From Climacium dendroides (taxonomy: Eukaryota; Streptophyta; Bryopsida; Hypnales; Climaciaceae), in contig OX467084.1 in the NCBI GenBank assembly GCA_950106755.1, positions 4,898,001-4,962,000 of the forward strand: a stretch of 64,000 bases of DNA. Reading direction: 5' to 3'. Numbering within the stretch: position 1 is the stretch's first letter; the number at the start of each line of letters is the position of its first letter. The position numbers were made by a program, and so were the translations under genes. Under the pieces are notes generated by a model. That model searched no databases. It was not told where the DNA came from and saw nothing but the letters and a program-made list of their open reading frames with translations. Positions 1 through 11,760 of the stretch are shown piece by piece.

Positions 1-1140
1 ATATTAACAAAAATGACATCAATTTAAAGGAATATGTTCAGTGAAGACTTATAAAGCTATAAATCAAATAATTCATATCCTTATGGATTCAATAGTTTCC
101 TAGGTACACAATTCTCATATTATATGTAGGAGGCATTAGCATTAAAACAACTTTACTTAGAGGAGGGCTTTTGTAAAAATTATACCTTGTATCAAATTAA
201 AAGGGCCAAAAAGTTAGGTGAAGATCAAATTAATTAAGATGAAATGTAAAAAATGTTAGGTTGTATATTTATTAAAAAAAATCTTCACAATATACATAAA
301 GAATTGAAACACCTATACATAATTTTTTAAAATCCATGCACAAAGTTCCCTCCAATTAAATTTTAAATTCATTTGCAGGATTTTATTCATAATAAAAATC
401 TTAAAACGAGTCTTAAAATTGATTAAAAATCCTCCAAAGTTGGATATCTTAGCTCCAAATAATGCTACATGTATTAAATAAATTCATATAATTAGGATTT
501 TAATGCTATTGTTTTCCTCAAAGAATATTCATTTGATTTAAATAATCACATTTTTAGATTCTTTGTTGAAAGGCCTGCAAGTATTTTCTACATTATTTTA
601 AAAAACATTACAAAAATCTAATTCATGTGTAGGATTGTTTGACTTTTGGCAAATGTACAAATCTAAGGGGAATTTTTATTTGAACTTTTTGAAAAATCCC
701 TAGTCTTCAGTGGCACACCAAATGATCATGTGGACTAAAAATAATTTTTAATTTTTAATTTTCAAAATAATTTTTAATTACACATTCTCATATAGTGAAA
801 CCACTTTACACAAGGTGCAAATTTCTTATAATGATTATATCACTTGAGATTGGACTAAAATGCATTATAAGTGATTATAACCATGGATATATAATAATAT
901 AGGAATTGCGTACTTGGGATGGTAAGTTGTCCTATAATTTGAATTGTAAGGTAGTTGCACCCATAACTGTTAATTTAAGTTAGGGTTTTGGACACGATGT
1001 CTACTAATACACTTCCTAAACATTATTGAACCCTACTAGCAAGAGAAAATAACTCTTATGCACTTTCAAATGTATTATTTGGACATTGTGAGTATAAGTT
1101 ATGAATTCTTAAAGAGTCGACTCTAAATGCACCCAAAACT
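1..1140. other. AT-rich intergenic DNA
   Basis: No open frame of useful length, no recognisable repeat end and no RNA gene seen. The sequence is A/T-rich with many short homopolymer runs, like the other intergenic stretches of the window. Confidence 0.6.
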
Positions 1141-1875
1141 GACACCAGATCTGTTGTTCAGATGTAGTACATCCTTGTAACCACATCTATTCACTTCCCA
1201 AGATTTTCCAAGATTTTAGAGGTGACGGTCATGGGTACAGTGACAGTTATGGGTGTTGCTACCTTGTTCCGGACTGAGTTCTGGAGAGTGGAGACCGGTG
1301 GGAATTCTGCAGGCCTGATTGTATAAGGCCTGATTATAGCAAAGTGGATGTATCCTACATCATCGAGGTATATCTATTGTAGAACTTAACATCGGTTACG
1401 GTGAAATCAATACCTTCACACAACTGAAGTTACTCGAGCCCAATTGAGACCTCTCGATTGATCGACGTTAAGTAATCTAGTGATGAGGAGCTTGAAGAAT
1501 TCTATATATTGTTCGTCAATATAATTAAACTTTGGCTCAGCATAGCGTGAAAATTTAATTAGAGCTTGAAAATTGGAAATGTACGTGTAGGGGAGCTTGG
1601 GTTTTGTAGATCGATGTGCCTTGGAAGTTGACAGGAAATTAGCTAGGAAGTACTATCCTGAATCTTAGACTTCGATTTGCATGTAAGGCTTGCTGTGAAT
1701 CATCCTGGTCACCAATTCGCACCAGTGCCAGTAAGTAGAGGAGCAGCACAATCCTGATCTCCACAGTGGAATGACCCGAATCTTAGATTCACCGGGTGAG
1801 GGCAATTTCGACTAAAATTTACAAGTCTCTGATCGCCAAAAATGAGACGCATAATTAAGTGTTTTTTCCTCTGAA
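1141..1875. other. Intergenic stretch, mixed composition
   Basis: Base composition shifts from AT-rich to balanced. A short phrase meaning roughly 'aggcctgatt' is repeated at about 1310 and 1327, and a related phrase recurs near 4636. This could be part of an old LTR or other repeat, but I see no paired ends and no coding frame. Confidence 0.35.
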
Positions 1876-2241
1876 TTGACAGATTGCCGCACCATTGTAA
1901 TTGAAATTCCCTTGCTGGTGGATGATTCCCTCACACCTTTGCTAACTAGGAATGGAACTAGTACTACTGATATCGGATCACTGCAATCTGCATTGAAGTC
2001 GATAATGATCGCAATCAGATCGATTCTGCAGTACAATTTTCCACTGAAGTGCAGTACTGTATGTGACGTCGCAAACGGCGACGTCGTACTCATTTCCTTC
2101 GAGAGCATCGATCGAGGAGGAGCTGCACCAGCCATGCCAGACGCCAGACTGGTGCTGCGCAGGCGGAGCGCACTTGCTTGTTTGTTTGTGGCGTGCGCGC
2201 GCTGGCTCCATGGAATGACCCCAGCGATGATATGCAAGTGA
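1876..2241 (+). other. Unassigned 121-codon open frame
   Basis: An open frame of 121 codons in a GC-richer patch. The frame is also long on the opposite strand, which is common in GC-rich DNA. No domain is recognised and the composition (many S, L, R, A) is not distinctive. It could be an exon of an unrecognised gene or a chance frame at the edge of the GC-richer island that follows. Low confidence that it is coding. Confidence 0.15.
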
Positions 2242-2259
2242 AGTTACAGTCGCCATTCA

Positions 2260-5200
2260 ATGCGTGGCCTCGTGGAAATTTAGCTAGCTCGGGCCATACT
2301 TACATCGAATCAGACCAGACCAGCCGTAAATTGTCCAGATCGAACTCTTTTGTTTTTCCTTGTTTTTGCACTTTTACTTGAACGCTTCTGAGAAAATTAA
2401 AATGGCGATGTCAAAGTGCAAAGAGTCAATGGCCGATCGGCTCAATGCACAAAGTGGTACTCCAAAGCTTCGGATAGGAGTCAAGCCCTGGGAGGATCGG
2501 GACAAGTCCTGTGACCTCATGGATCACAAGCAGACTCGAATGAAGTGACGTCGCCGCAAGGAAATCAAAGACCGGGCGAGGTAAGTTATTAATTAAGTAG
2601 GATCGCATGGCCGCATGGTCCATCCCTTGCGCTTTCTTAATTACACGCTGGGAAGGCGGTTTCTGGACTGTTGTGGGTTGACATCTTCTGCCCCGATTCG
2701 GAGATTCCTGCAGGGAGTGCCAGGGAAGACAGTGACATAAATCCGCAGCTCTTTTGCAGATTCCTGCAGTAATGTACTGATTGCCAATCTGCCAAGCTAG
2801 TGTTCAGTAGCGTTGCCAAGCTACTGTTCATCGCAGCACCGTTGTACCGTTGAATTGTGTTTGAATTGCGATCATGGACTGGAAATTTTATGCAATGCCT
2901 GGTCATGGCTGTGCTGCAATACTGCCTGCGAGCTCCGCCATTTTAATCCAGCATTTGGGGCACATGAGAGAAAGTCATTGAATGCGGTAAAATACAGGAC
3001 AGTGAAATTCTCACCGAATTTGAAGACCAGGGTTTAAGCACAGTTACACAGTGAATTCGCGGACAATTTTGAAGGATGCTAGTTGTTATCCTTCCTTTTC
3101 CTTTGTCAACCGGTTATCCACTTCGTTTTCCACGAGCCTCTATTTTTACTGGAATGTGTTTTTTTTAGAATTTTAGAATGGAAAATGGAAACTATCCTGT
3201 AGTTTTCAGTTATTTGGGTGATTCAACCAGTTCACATTCCATTAACTGCCTGTTCTCCCCGAATCTGATCCGGTTAGTTGGGTGATTAAACTGGTTCTCT
3301 TTACACCAAATGCCGGTTCCCACCGTTCGAGGTAAATCTACAGAGAGTTCCTGTAAATTATACCAAATCAAAGTAGTTACATGCCACCCGCGAATCCCTT
3401 GAATCCAGACTTTGAATACCTGAATTAAGATCCCATGTGCATTCCCCAACCTCCAGCTGTTGCATCTACTTTGCTCGAGTTTATTTGCCTTCCTTTTGCT
3501 TTTCAGCCTTTGAAACTGACGGTTTCTCGGAATTTAGCCAGAGCCTCGAGCTCCTCTGATTCTCAGAACTTGATAAAACCGCTTTCTCAGACCACTTTGT
3601 AATTTCTGGAATATGCCGTGTTAAGTAACTCGACGGAATACTCACATAATTGCCCAGGCACACTCCCGTGGAACCACAGCGCATCGGTATTTGGAAGGTA
3701 ATAATAATGAATCCTTTCGTTTTCACGCAGTATCCATCCCATGGATCGAGAATACAACACAATAGGTTCCACCGTCAAAGCACATCCCCAGTTTAACGCA
3801 GTGAAGCCTGCTCGACCTTGTTTAAAAAAAATAAAAATAAAACCCTCACATCCCCAATTCCAGTCGAAAGAAGCGAGCCAATCACATGGCGGTAGCGGAG
3901 AAATGGCCGCACTGTAGCAAGCTGTGGTTCTACCGGAGTGGCGGTGCTTTGCTTGTCGCTTGCGCTTTACCAACAAGGTCTTCGGAGAACTAATCGGAAG
4001 CTTTCCCGAATCCTCATGAGTCCCTTTTTGGCGATTATATACGTGATGTTACCGCACTCTGGGGTCAATGGCATCCAAATTAGGTCGAAGGGGAGTTGCC
4101 GCCAGCCTGTTGCGGAAACTTCGTCCGAAGATGCAGGGCGCCACTTCGGGAAAGCCTTCTAGGGGTCAACTGCATCCTCGTGCACCACACGACGCGGATA
4201 AGTCGAGCAGGCATGATTCATGGGCATGATATTGGTCTCTCTTTTCTTGTTTTTGGCACACATTGACATCGATCGCTTTCGCGCTGGAGAAGGGTCTGGA
4301 CTTCTGGAGGGTAGCGGGTTGACATCTGGCGCAGTTGCTGCAAGCACTGATTAATTGCTAGGGCACGAAGCTCGCGATTGGTGGGCAGGAGGACGGGAAG
4401 CCAGTTGTTGGCGGTGAGGCGCGTAGATCTCGAGAGCATAACAGGATTAGCCTGAAGTTGGGGGTCAACTCCCTTCTCGTGATGCAGGCAGGAGACGGAT
4501 TGGGATGTATCTTTGTGCATCTGACCCTGTATTAGACTATTCGAGGATCAGTATTTCAAATTTATCAAGCCGCATGGATCATGAGGGTGTTGCAAGCAAC
4601 AAGATGCGAGGTCCGGCCTTGTTAGCCGTGCTGTGTAAGGCCTGATCCTTCCCCTTTTCAGATTCCAAGCAGTGATTGTTTGATCCATGCGACTCTCAAA
4701 TCGGCATTTTCGCCCGCCTTCTTGCCTTCTAATTTTACGACGCCATGATTGTCGAAGAAAAAATTATTGCTTGTTTGGTCAGCGGTCAATTTGCCAGCCA
4801 TCCTCACATGAAGAGAATCATTTCTAGATACGAAGCAGCGAAAATGTTACTCTAATTTCGAAATTTTGGATGAGTGAAGAAGCGACTTCCTCAACACTGG
4901 AAGGTGACGTAGCGTAAAACTGACCCGCAGTGGCTGGAGCGCGAGGCTGGAGTTTGCAGTCAGCGCCACAGCGCGCACGACGAGGGTGCGTTTTGGGAAC
5001 GACGGAACGGTTACAGAATTGGAGGGTCAACTCCATCCTCATGGATCGCAAGGCAGCCCAATTCCGGAGATCGATAAAATGTTACTCATGTTCGCATTTC
5101 GCAATGTATTTTCTTTCATTTACGTGAGCAAAAAAATGGTTTTCTTATGACAGCTAGAGACTGCGATGGTGCGCCAGATTCGGAGCATGGAACATGTGCG

Positions 5201-5830
5201 GCCCGTTTCCGTGGCTTCCCCTCCGAGGCACCCACCCGTGTGCCAATCAGGAGAACAGAAGCAGCGCGCTCGACCATTTATTACTGGGAAAATCAAAAGA
5301 TAGGCTTTCAGAAATTCCCAGCATCTGCCAAAGTCAGCCATATCATATAATACTCCCATTCCTCCCTGGGACAATCATTTACAATAACTGCAGCAATTAA
5401 ATAATTATATGTGTTGCCCTATTATTCCTCGCGCGCATCTGGCTGTTGGAGAATTGAATCGAATTCGCTTTCAACGGCAGGGATTATGATACTGAAAGGC
5501 ATTGACGTGGGAACTCTTAAGCTTAAGTTACACCAATTCACCAAATACTCTCATCAGGTTGCCTCACACTGTTTTCTAGATTTTTCACACTTGAGAAATC
5601 CAATTAAGCTTAGAATGGCAACCTAATGAGAGACGTATTCAGTTGCGAGGGCTTTGTCATGTTTGGCATCAGGCATTTTTCTGAAACAGCAGAGTGTGCG
5701 GTCTGCGACTCGGACACTGCCGACTCTGCAGAGAGTGAATGAAGAGGGTGAAGTTAATGGAGAGTGTTCTTTCTCAAACCGTAAGTTGCAAAATTTTGGA
5801 AGCTTCTTCGTCATAAGATGCACACTTTAA
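2260..5830. other. GC-richer island 1 with dispersed motifs
   Basis: Balanced base composition in contrast to the AT-rich surroundings. No frame longer than about 130 codons and no recognised protein. It contains reverse-strand copies of a module built as ATCCA(C/T)GAGGA followed by GAGTTGACCC (4162-4186, 4461-4489, 5023-5052; first half only at 2511-2531). The phrase GGGTTGACATCT occurs near 2677 and 4318. Islands 2 (13.9-16.3 kb) and 3 (43.4-45.5 kb) share these motifs, so this is probably a decayed copy of a shared dispersed element or regulatory region. Confidence 0.4.
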
Positions 5831-5914
5831 AGAATAAATTACTTGCTAGGTTTGATGGAAAATTTCTCTTGCAATCACTCTTCCAAGTTTCAATTTTGGT
5901 TGAGTTTGTGGATG

Positions 5915-6117
5915 CATCATCAACTCAACAACCATGCACCTCAACCTTCATATGAATCCAATCTCTTATAAAGGCATCAAATTATTTCTAGTGGATAGAA
6001 TTTTGGCCCTCTCAAGAGGGTCATCAACTCAACAACCATGCACTTCAACTTCAAACTTCATAGGAACCCAACTTCTTATAAAATCATCAAATTCTTTGTA
6101 GTGAATAGAATCGTTTG
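5915..6117. repeat. Direct tandem duplication, ~105-bp unit
   Basis: Two tandem copies. Each begins with the phrase ATCAACTCAACAACCATGCA (at about 5918 and 6022), followed by a similar run about cttcata, aaccca, cttataaa and catcaaatt. The copies are diverged, so the duplication is not recent. Confidence 0.6.
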
Positions 6118-6492
6118 TTCCTTGAAGATAATTTTTGTGTATTTTCTCAAAAACAAAATATTTTATAAGACCTTGGAATGGCTTCATTAGGAGAAAATTG
6201 AACTACAAAAAGACGTCGCTTTGTCATGCAAAAACTTGGGTGGGGAGAGTCTTGTCAACTTTGTCACTAGTTGGGTCAAGAATTGTATGATGAAATCAAA
6301 AAATTTGTCATCATTATCCAATCCATCTCCACATTTTCACAAATTTGGGTAAGAAGAGCCTTCTCAAGTCACTAATTAAGCCAAGAATTGCATGGTAAAT
6401 TCAAAAATGCATTCAATTAGAATTGAGGCATTGCACATTTTGCTAAAATTAGCCAAATGTTGACCAAGACACAAGTTCAATTGTGAATTTAA

Positions 6493-7390
6493 TCTACAAA
6501 GGACCAAGGACTTTTTTTTTTAAATACTTGAAATTGTCATTTCTATTGCAAGGTGCAAAAGTTTGATATATATTTATTTATTTTGCATATCTAACCATAA
6601 AATCTTATGCTAAACAAATATGAAAATGCGTAATATAAATTTTAGAAACTTTGCCTTTATAGACTGCAAGATATTCACATTTAAAGTGAAAAAAACAACA
6701 TTTTTATACCTTCATTGCCTAGATTTTTTTACTTTGAATCTTTTTAAATTAAATTTTTTGTACAACTGATTTTGAATTTTGAAAATTTTGTTATGAAGAA
6801 TTGAGTTGAAAGTATAGGAATTTTTTATAAATGATTTAATTTTCATCCTTCAAAAAATTATTATATAGAAGTACATACAAGATAGGAGAAAAAACTAAAT
6901 CTTTAATAGTTCTAAGATGGAATTGAAACACACTAATTGCAATGGTGAGATTTTTTAGCAAACAAATCAAACCATTTGTAAATTTCTTTTTAAATTTCAA
7001 AAATTTGGTTCAAAAATGGATTCAAAGTTGTTGTTTTTGAAGATGCTTAGACTACACAAAAATAAGACTGTCCATAACTTTTTCATCATTAGTTCACATG
7101 GAATGAATAAAATCTTTTTGTGTAGAAAAAAGTATTTTTATGAAAAGAAAAATTCTAAAAAGTTTATTTTGAGTTTACATGATTTTTTGAATGTTTGCCT
7201 AGCAAATAGTGTAGCATTATTTTTTCTCCCATGCACCATTTGGAATAAATATTATATTCCCCCAAAGCTAATGTATTTTTATATATTAAAAAAATTTAAA
7301 AATCTCATTAAAAATTGAGATCCTAAGAACTTATCCAAGCCTTGCAATGTCCCCCCAAAGAATCCAAAGGGACGCTAGGTTCTTTAGGGG
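6493..7390 (+). mobile_element. TTAA-flanked element, family A (copy 1)
   Basis: A 898-bp segment between TTAA at 6489-6492 and TTAA at 7391-7394. The left end is decayed but keeps AAAGGACCAAGG; the right end is TTCTTTAGGGG, its inverse. Internal sequence aligns by eye with the 899-bp copy at 16362-17260: 'catttctattgcaa', 'ttttgcatatctaac', 'gactgcaagatatt', and a run resembling 'tttaaagtgaaa'. The 100-codon frame at 7016-7318 inside it is not conserved in the other copies. TTAA targets with CCC-type ends are the hallmark of piggyBac elements; no transposase is present, so it is non-autonomous. Confidence 0.6.
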
Positions 7391-7394
7391 TTAA

Positions 7395-8570
7395 ATAGTA
7401 TTTATGAATTTAGTCCTTTAAAAAATCAAAATGTCACTTTTCAAGATCCATCTTGCACTCTTGTCAATCTCATGCTTATATAATAGTACATTGACTTCTA
7501 TACCAACTTCAATATTAAGAATTTAGTTCAAAAATGAATCCTAGTCTAGTACAAAATTCTATAGTTAGATTTGCGATTAAATTATTATTATTTTGCAATA
7601 GAAATGGCAATTTTGGATGTTTTTTTTGAGTTCTAATGTCCAAAATGCCTTGAGACTTAGAAATTAACAAACTACCACTAAAAGAGTTTCAATTCAAATT
7701 ATGGATATTGTGTACCGTTGGAAAAACTCTCAAAAAGTACATGTCTAATCATATATTATAGGCCTAATTTAGAACAAAAAAGGCATTTTCAGAAGACAAT
7801 GATCATTTCACAAAATACTAGTGGGCTTATGTTGCAAGTCAAAATCAATTATGAGACTTGATTAAATCTTTAGTTAACAATAAGTGATGGCGCAGACATT
7901 TTTTGCTCCTAGGCTTGAAGTGTAGAGTTCCAGCCAAATATTTTGAGTGGAAGTGGACATACTCTAAATAACTAAACAAGATTAGCGAGATTTCAAACAC
8001 AAAAATACTTTGTAGGAAGTACCCTAATTGCGAGAGAGCCCCTTGCATTGTGAATTTTGCTTCATTTGCATTATAGGGGCCCATACTAGGATTGTGCCAA
8101 TTTGACAATTTTTGGTTGATTTGGTCCTTCATTGTAGGGGTTAATCACACAAACCTTAGAAAATGGTAGACTGCCAATGAGAGTTGTTCTCTTTTGCTCC
8201 AATTCCTATGGTGAGGGAAGATTGACCCATAGATTGTCCAATCGAAGAATAAATGTAAAAATTGCCCCTACTTTGTGCCCCTTAAATTTAGTATTTTTGC
8301 ATGTCTCATAGCTCATTTGGGGACCTCTAATTGCAAATATGAATTCAGAATTGCAAATATCATATGTAGCAAATAAAAAAATTCCGAAGGGGTGAAATAT
8401 GAGGCAATACATGGGGCCATCCTCCTTTTTTTTTATCAGTGTCCCCCCTGTTGTCCTCACTACAGAGACCAGTTTTTGGAGGGACGAAGCCAAAGAGGTC
8501 ATATTTCTGACAATCTCGCAATTTTTTTTAAAAAAAGGCCCTGCTCCTTGGCCCGATTCTTAGCCCCGCC
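7395..8570. other. Intergenic AT-rich DNA with family E repeat
   Basis: No gene recognised. At 8314-8370 lies a copy of a dispersed repeat (family E) with the core TCTAATTGCAAATATGAATT, also seen at 13560-13600, 36990-37030 (reverse) and 38417-38460. Short frames here are not conserved between family members. Confidence 0.45.
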
Positions 8571-9257
8571 CTCCGTAAGAGTGAGCAAAATGTAGGGTAG
8601 GATTCTTCGCTTTGGTGCTCCTGATTCCACTGTTCAAGTCAGACACCTCCAGGACAGGCATAGGCAACGGCAAGGAACGCATGCGGTCCAGCCAGGGTCC
8701 TCTCACGCCTCACCCACTTGACGCCATGTCCCCTCCTCCCCTCCCCTTTCCCTTCCCATACAAAGAGCCTCCCCCTCTCCATTCCACTCGACTCCATTCT
8801 TCGTTCCTTCACGTGCATGCAGGTCCCATGCAGGTCCTAAACTTTGTCACACACACACTTCGCTCTAGCCTCTTCCGCCTCTCTCAAACGTCGCGGGTCT
8901 CGGTTTCTCCGTCGTGCTCTCATCCCTTCTTCGGACCCCAGCTGTCGATCACTTTGGAGAACGTGGGGTTGCTTGCGAAGAAGAAGGCAGCACTGGTTTG
9001 AATATATTCAAGGGCATTTGTTTAATTGGTGGGGTATATATTGCTCCTGGGCTTAATTTTGTGGAGGACGTACTGGAGGGGCTAGAGGAATTGGCCTGGG
9101 GGGATCGTGTGAGATCGGGGGTGGGAAGATGTAGTTGCAGGGACGGGTGGAATTGGCAGTGGTGGTGGGATTGTGGGGGTCTTGGTGTCTAGGGTTGGTG
9201 ACATCGTTAGCTAGGTCAGGGTTGCTGACGACGGTGGGGTTGGAGTGACCATTGAAT
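8571..9257 (+). promoter_or_regulatory. Upstream region of bHLH-ACT gene A
   Basis: The GC content rises sharply here. A pyrimidine-rich stretch at about 8725-8790 resembles a plant core-promoter Y patch. At 8810-8836 there is a CACGTG G-box followed directly by CATGCA and then a second CATGCA. The same arrangement lies upstream of gene B (31645-31668), though most other upstream sequence differs. G-boxes bind bZIP/bHLH factors and CATGCA is the RY element of B3 factors. That these sites work here is inference. No convincing TATA box was chosen. Confidence 0.4.
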
Positions 9258-10467
9258 ATGGGTGTGCCGGTGGAGTTTGCCGATGCGCTGGAGTATGATT
9301 GTGATAACGTCGATTATGCTTCCGACTTGACGGATGCCGAGAGCGATGAGGAGTGTGCTTACGTTCCCCGAGTGCCCGAGTGTGTGGCGCCGCGAAGCTC
9401 CAAGCGAGCGTGTGGCGCGGTGTCGGAGAACGGGGTGGTGCCGGAGCGACGGGTGCGGAGTAGAATCGATAAGCAGCTGGAGCTTTTGCGGGCCGTTGTA
9501 CCTGTGTCTGGCACTGTGAGTATGTTTTGATGTTTATGTTTTGTTGAGCAGTTGGGAGGGGGGAAGAGACTTCGTTGGTAGACCGTGGCTCTGCAATATG
9601 GAATTGCTATGTCGCCATGGTGTGGAGAAGGCTGAGGGGTTGAAGATGGGAACCTGACGATCCTTGCTCCGTGGTGGCGTGCAGGATGAGAGGGCGTCGG
9701 TATTGACAGATGCGTACGAGTACATCTCGCTGCTTCAGAGACAAGTGCAGGAGCTGCATTCGGAGCTTGACTCGGAGACATGTAGCGACGACGATGCGAG
9801 CTCGTGTGAAGACGACTTTGAAAGTCCGTCTTGTAGCGACGAGGAGAGGGCCGTGGATTCGAATTCTGCCTTCGAATGGAGTTGTGCCAGTCGTCGTGGG
9901 CGGTCGCGATCAAGGGTAGGTTTCTTCAAGTGCCTCTTTCTGTTTTCGCATTTGGATTCCGAAACGCGTCACCGAACTTGACAGTGTCCTTCGGTTTGAA
10001 GAGTCTGACGAGGTTTCGGGCATGACCAGGTGGAGGTGGTAAGCACCCGAGCGGGTCTGCGAATCCGTGTCGAGTGCGACAAAAGGGCCGGCCTGCTGGC
10101 AGACATTATGAAGGTGCTCGAAGCAAGGGGGTTGTATGTGGAAGAAGTCAGCGTAGCTTTTGAGGAACGATTTGTATTGCACTGCCTTGGATCACTGGTA
10201 CAGACGCAATTCCTTCGAAGACCCGATCGTTCCGTTGCACCGTATGTCGTTGTTACAGAGCCGTTGTTGGGATAACCGCCGTACATTGGTATTGTAATCG
10301 TGTGGTACCGAGCGCAGTCAGCAGCGACTGGGAGTTTCATTTTGAACTCTTTGAATCTGTGCTGACTGGTCGTTTGGTTTTTTTTGCAGGTTGACAGAAA
10401 GCATGTTCTGGAGTGCAGATACGTGGGATCACGCCTTCGGTCGCTGATCACAATGACGCACGCTTGA
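9258..10467 (+). CDS. bHLH-like ACT-domain regulator, copy A (4 exons)
   Basis: Exons are 9258-9515, 9685-9915, 10030-10197 and 10390-10467, all phase 0 with GT...AG introns, giving 244 aa. The start is bounded by an in-frame TGA at 9246-9248. Residues ~63-82 and ~87-115 form helix-loop-helix halves, with LELLRAVVP in helix 1 and DERASVLTDAYEYI in helix 2, split by intron 1 as is common in plant bHLH genes. The basic region is only PERRVRSR and lacks the H-E-R pattern needed to contact an E-box, so it probably acts by dimerising rather than binding DNA. Residues ~117-147 are acidic and serine-rich. Residues ~164-219 form an ACT-like fold (CDKRAGLLADIMKVLEARGL), a known dimerisation module of plant bHLH proteins. 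Retaining intron 3 would end the protein at 10275. Likely nuclear. Gene B is its paralogue. Family assignment is good; target and role are unknown. Confidence 0.85.
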
Positions 10468-11760
10468 AGTCGGAAGTACTACACTTGAACTGCTATCCTT
10501 GATCTTTCAGTGCGGTGCACGCATTGGTGACTTTTGCCACTGGTGCATCCACGTACCCGTTAAAAATGCAGAAGGCCAAACCAAATTCAAATGTTCAAAT
10601 CTGGAATTTCTGCTAACAAGAGCCGCGGGGTCACCACCTCCAGAGTCAAGTTAGGGGGGGCATGAGAGAATGACTTCTTTCTGTAAGTCCAGAACGGTAT
10701 CCGGGCTGCAATGTCTAATCAGACGTTGGCTTTACAGCTTGGATTGGATTGAATGAATCTCGAGTCTTTGCTGACGTTGTGAATGCTAGATTATCAGCAA
10801 CGTTTCTCATAGTTAAGCGTCGGTTGCGAGTATGTCTTGGTTCGTGGACTCATTCAATTGCTGATCTCACTTGTCACCCTTAGGCCATTAAATTTGTTCT
10901 CCGGCATTGTGGACGACTGAGATTGGTTTGGATGAGGTAGCTGTCAAAAGTGTCTGCTCTTTATGCCATCTACCTGAAATCCGATTTTCAGCGGTTGAGC
11001 TCCTCTTGATGCGATAATGCGTTATGGAGCACAGTAGTATTCAGTGGTTCTCCCATTCTAGAAGAGGGACGTAGAATTCACAGCTCGTTCTGCTTGGAGC
11101 CCGTTCAGTGTAATCTATCTTATCGACCTCTCTCCCTTTGAAGCAGTTGCTTCGTCATGGGCTGAAGGTGTCATTTTACTACCGGAAATGAAAGCTTTCT
11201 TTTTCACATAGAAAGATGGATGATGTAAGACCTGGCGCTTCTCCACCTTGTATACACAATCATGTGCAGATTGTCCCAGCTCAGAGGGGACAATCTGTCT
11301 TCACACATCCTGATTTGCTCCATCCCCTAGTGCCTCCGATCCGCCATCACTTCGATAACGAACCCTGGAGTTTCGCGAAACTTGCCTTAATAAACTTCAA
11401 TCTCCATCAGTACGCAGTACAAAATGGCATGCTTCGTAGAAATCTTAGCTTTTTCTGGCATGAATTGGAGGTAATTGTGAAACTTGCAGAAGCATTGATG
11501 CTTTCACCTAAACTCACAAATTTTAAGTGGCAATCGCTTAGTAGATAATATGTCCTGATGATAGATTCTTGTACTCCAACAATGGGTTTGCAAACAGTTT
11601 GCATGAAGGCAAGAACAAGAACCTATTGTCTGGTCTTCCTGAAGTTATGTCTGAATTGCGCCTCCTTCCACGAAGAGCAATCTTAGCTGGTGTGAAACTC
11701 GGAAGGGTGATATGGAGGAGAATTGGAAGAAGGGCTTCAAAACATAAAAAGTCTTGATTT
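10468..11760. other. Downstream flank of gene A
   Basis: Balanced composition, so part may be 3' UTR or unrecognised gene sequence. Two short plus frames occur: 11216-11548 (110 codons), and 11569-11757, which ends in a basic run (GRVIWRRIGRRASKHKKS). Neither matches a family I know. It does not resemble the flank of gene B, so the A/B duplication did not extend here or has decayed. Confidence 0.3.

Noticed and set aside
7016..7318. 100-codon frame inside family A copy 1
   Set aside because: Not open in the other family A copies, and very AT-rich composition. Not evidence of a transposase.
9359..9913. 184-codon minus-strand frame over bHLH gene A, with a twin at 32266-32820
   Set aside because: It is the complement of exons 1 and 2 and runs across both intron 1 and splice sites of the sense gene. 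Its conservation between the copies follows from the near-identical DNA.
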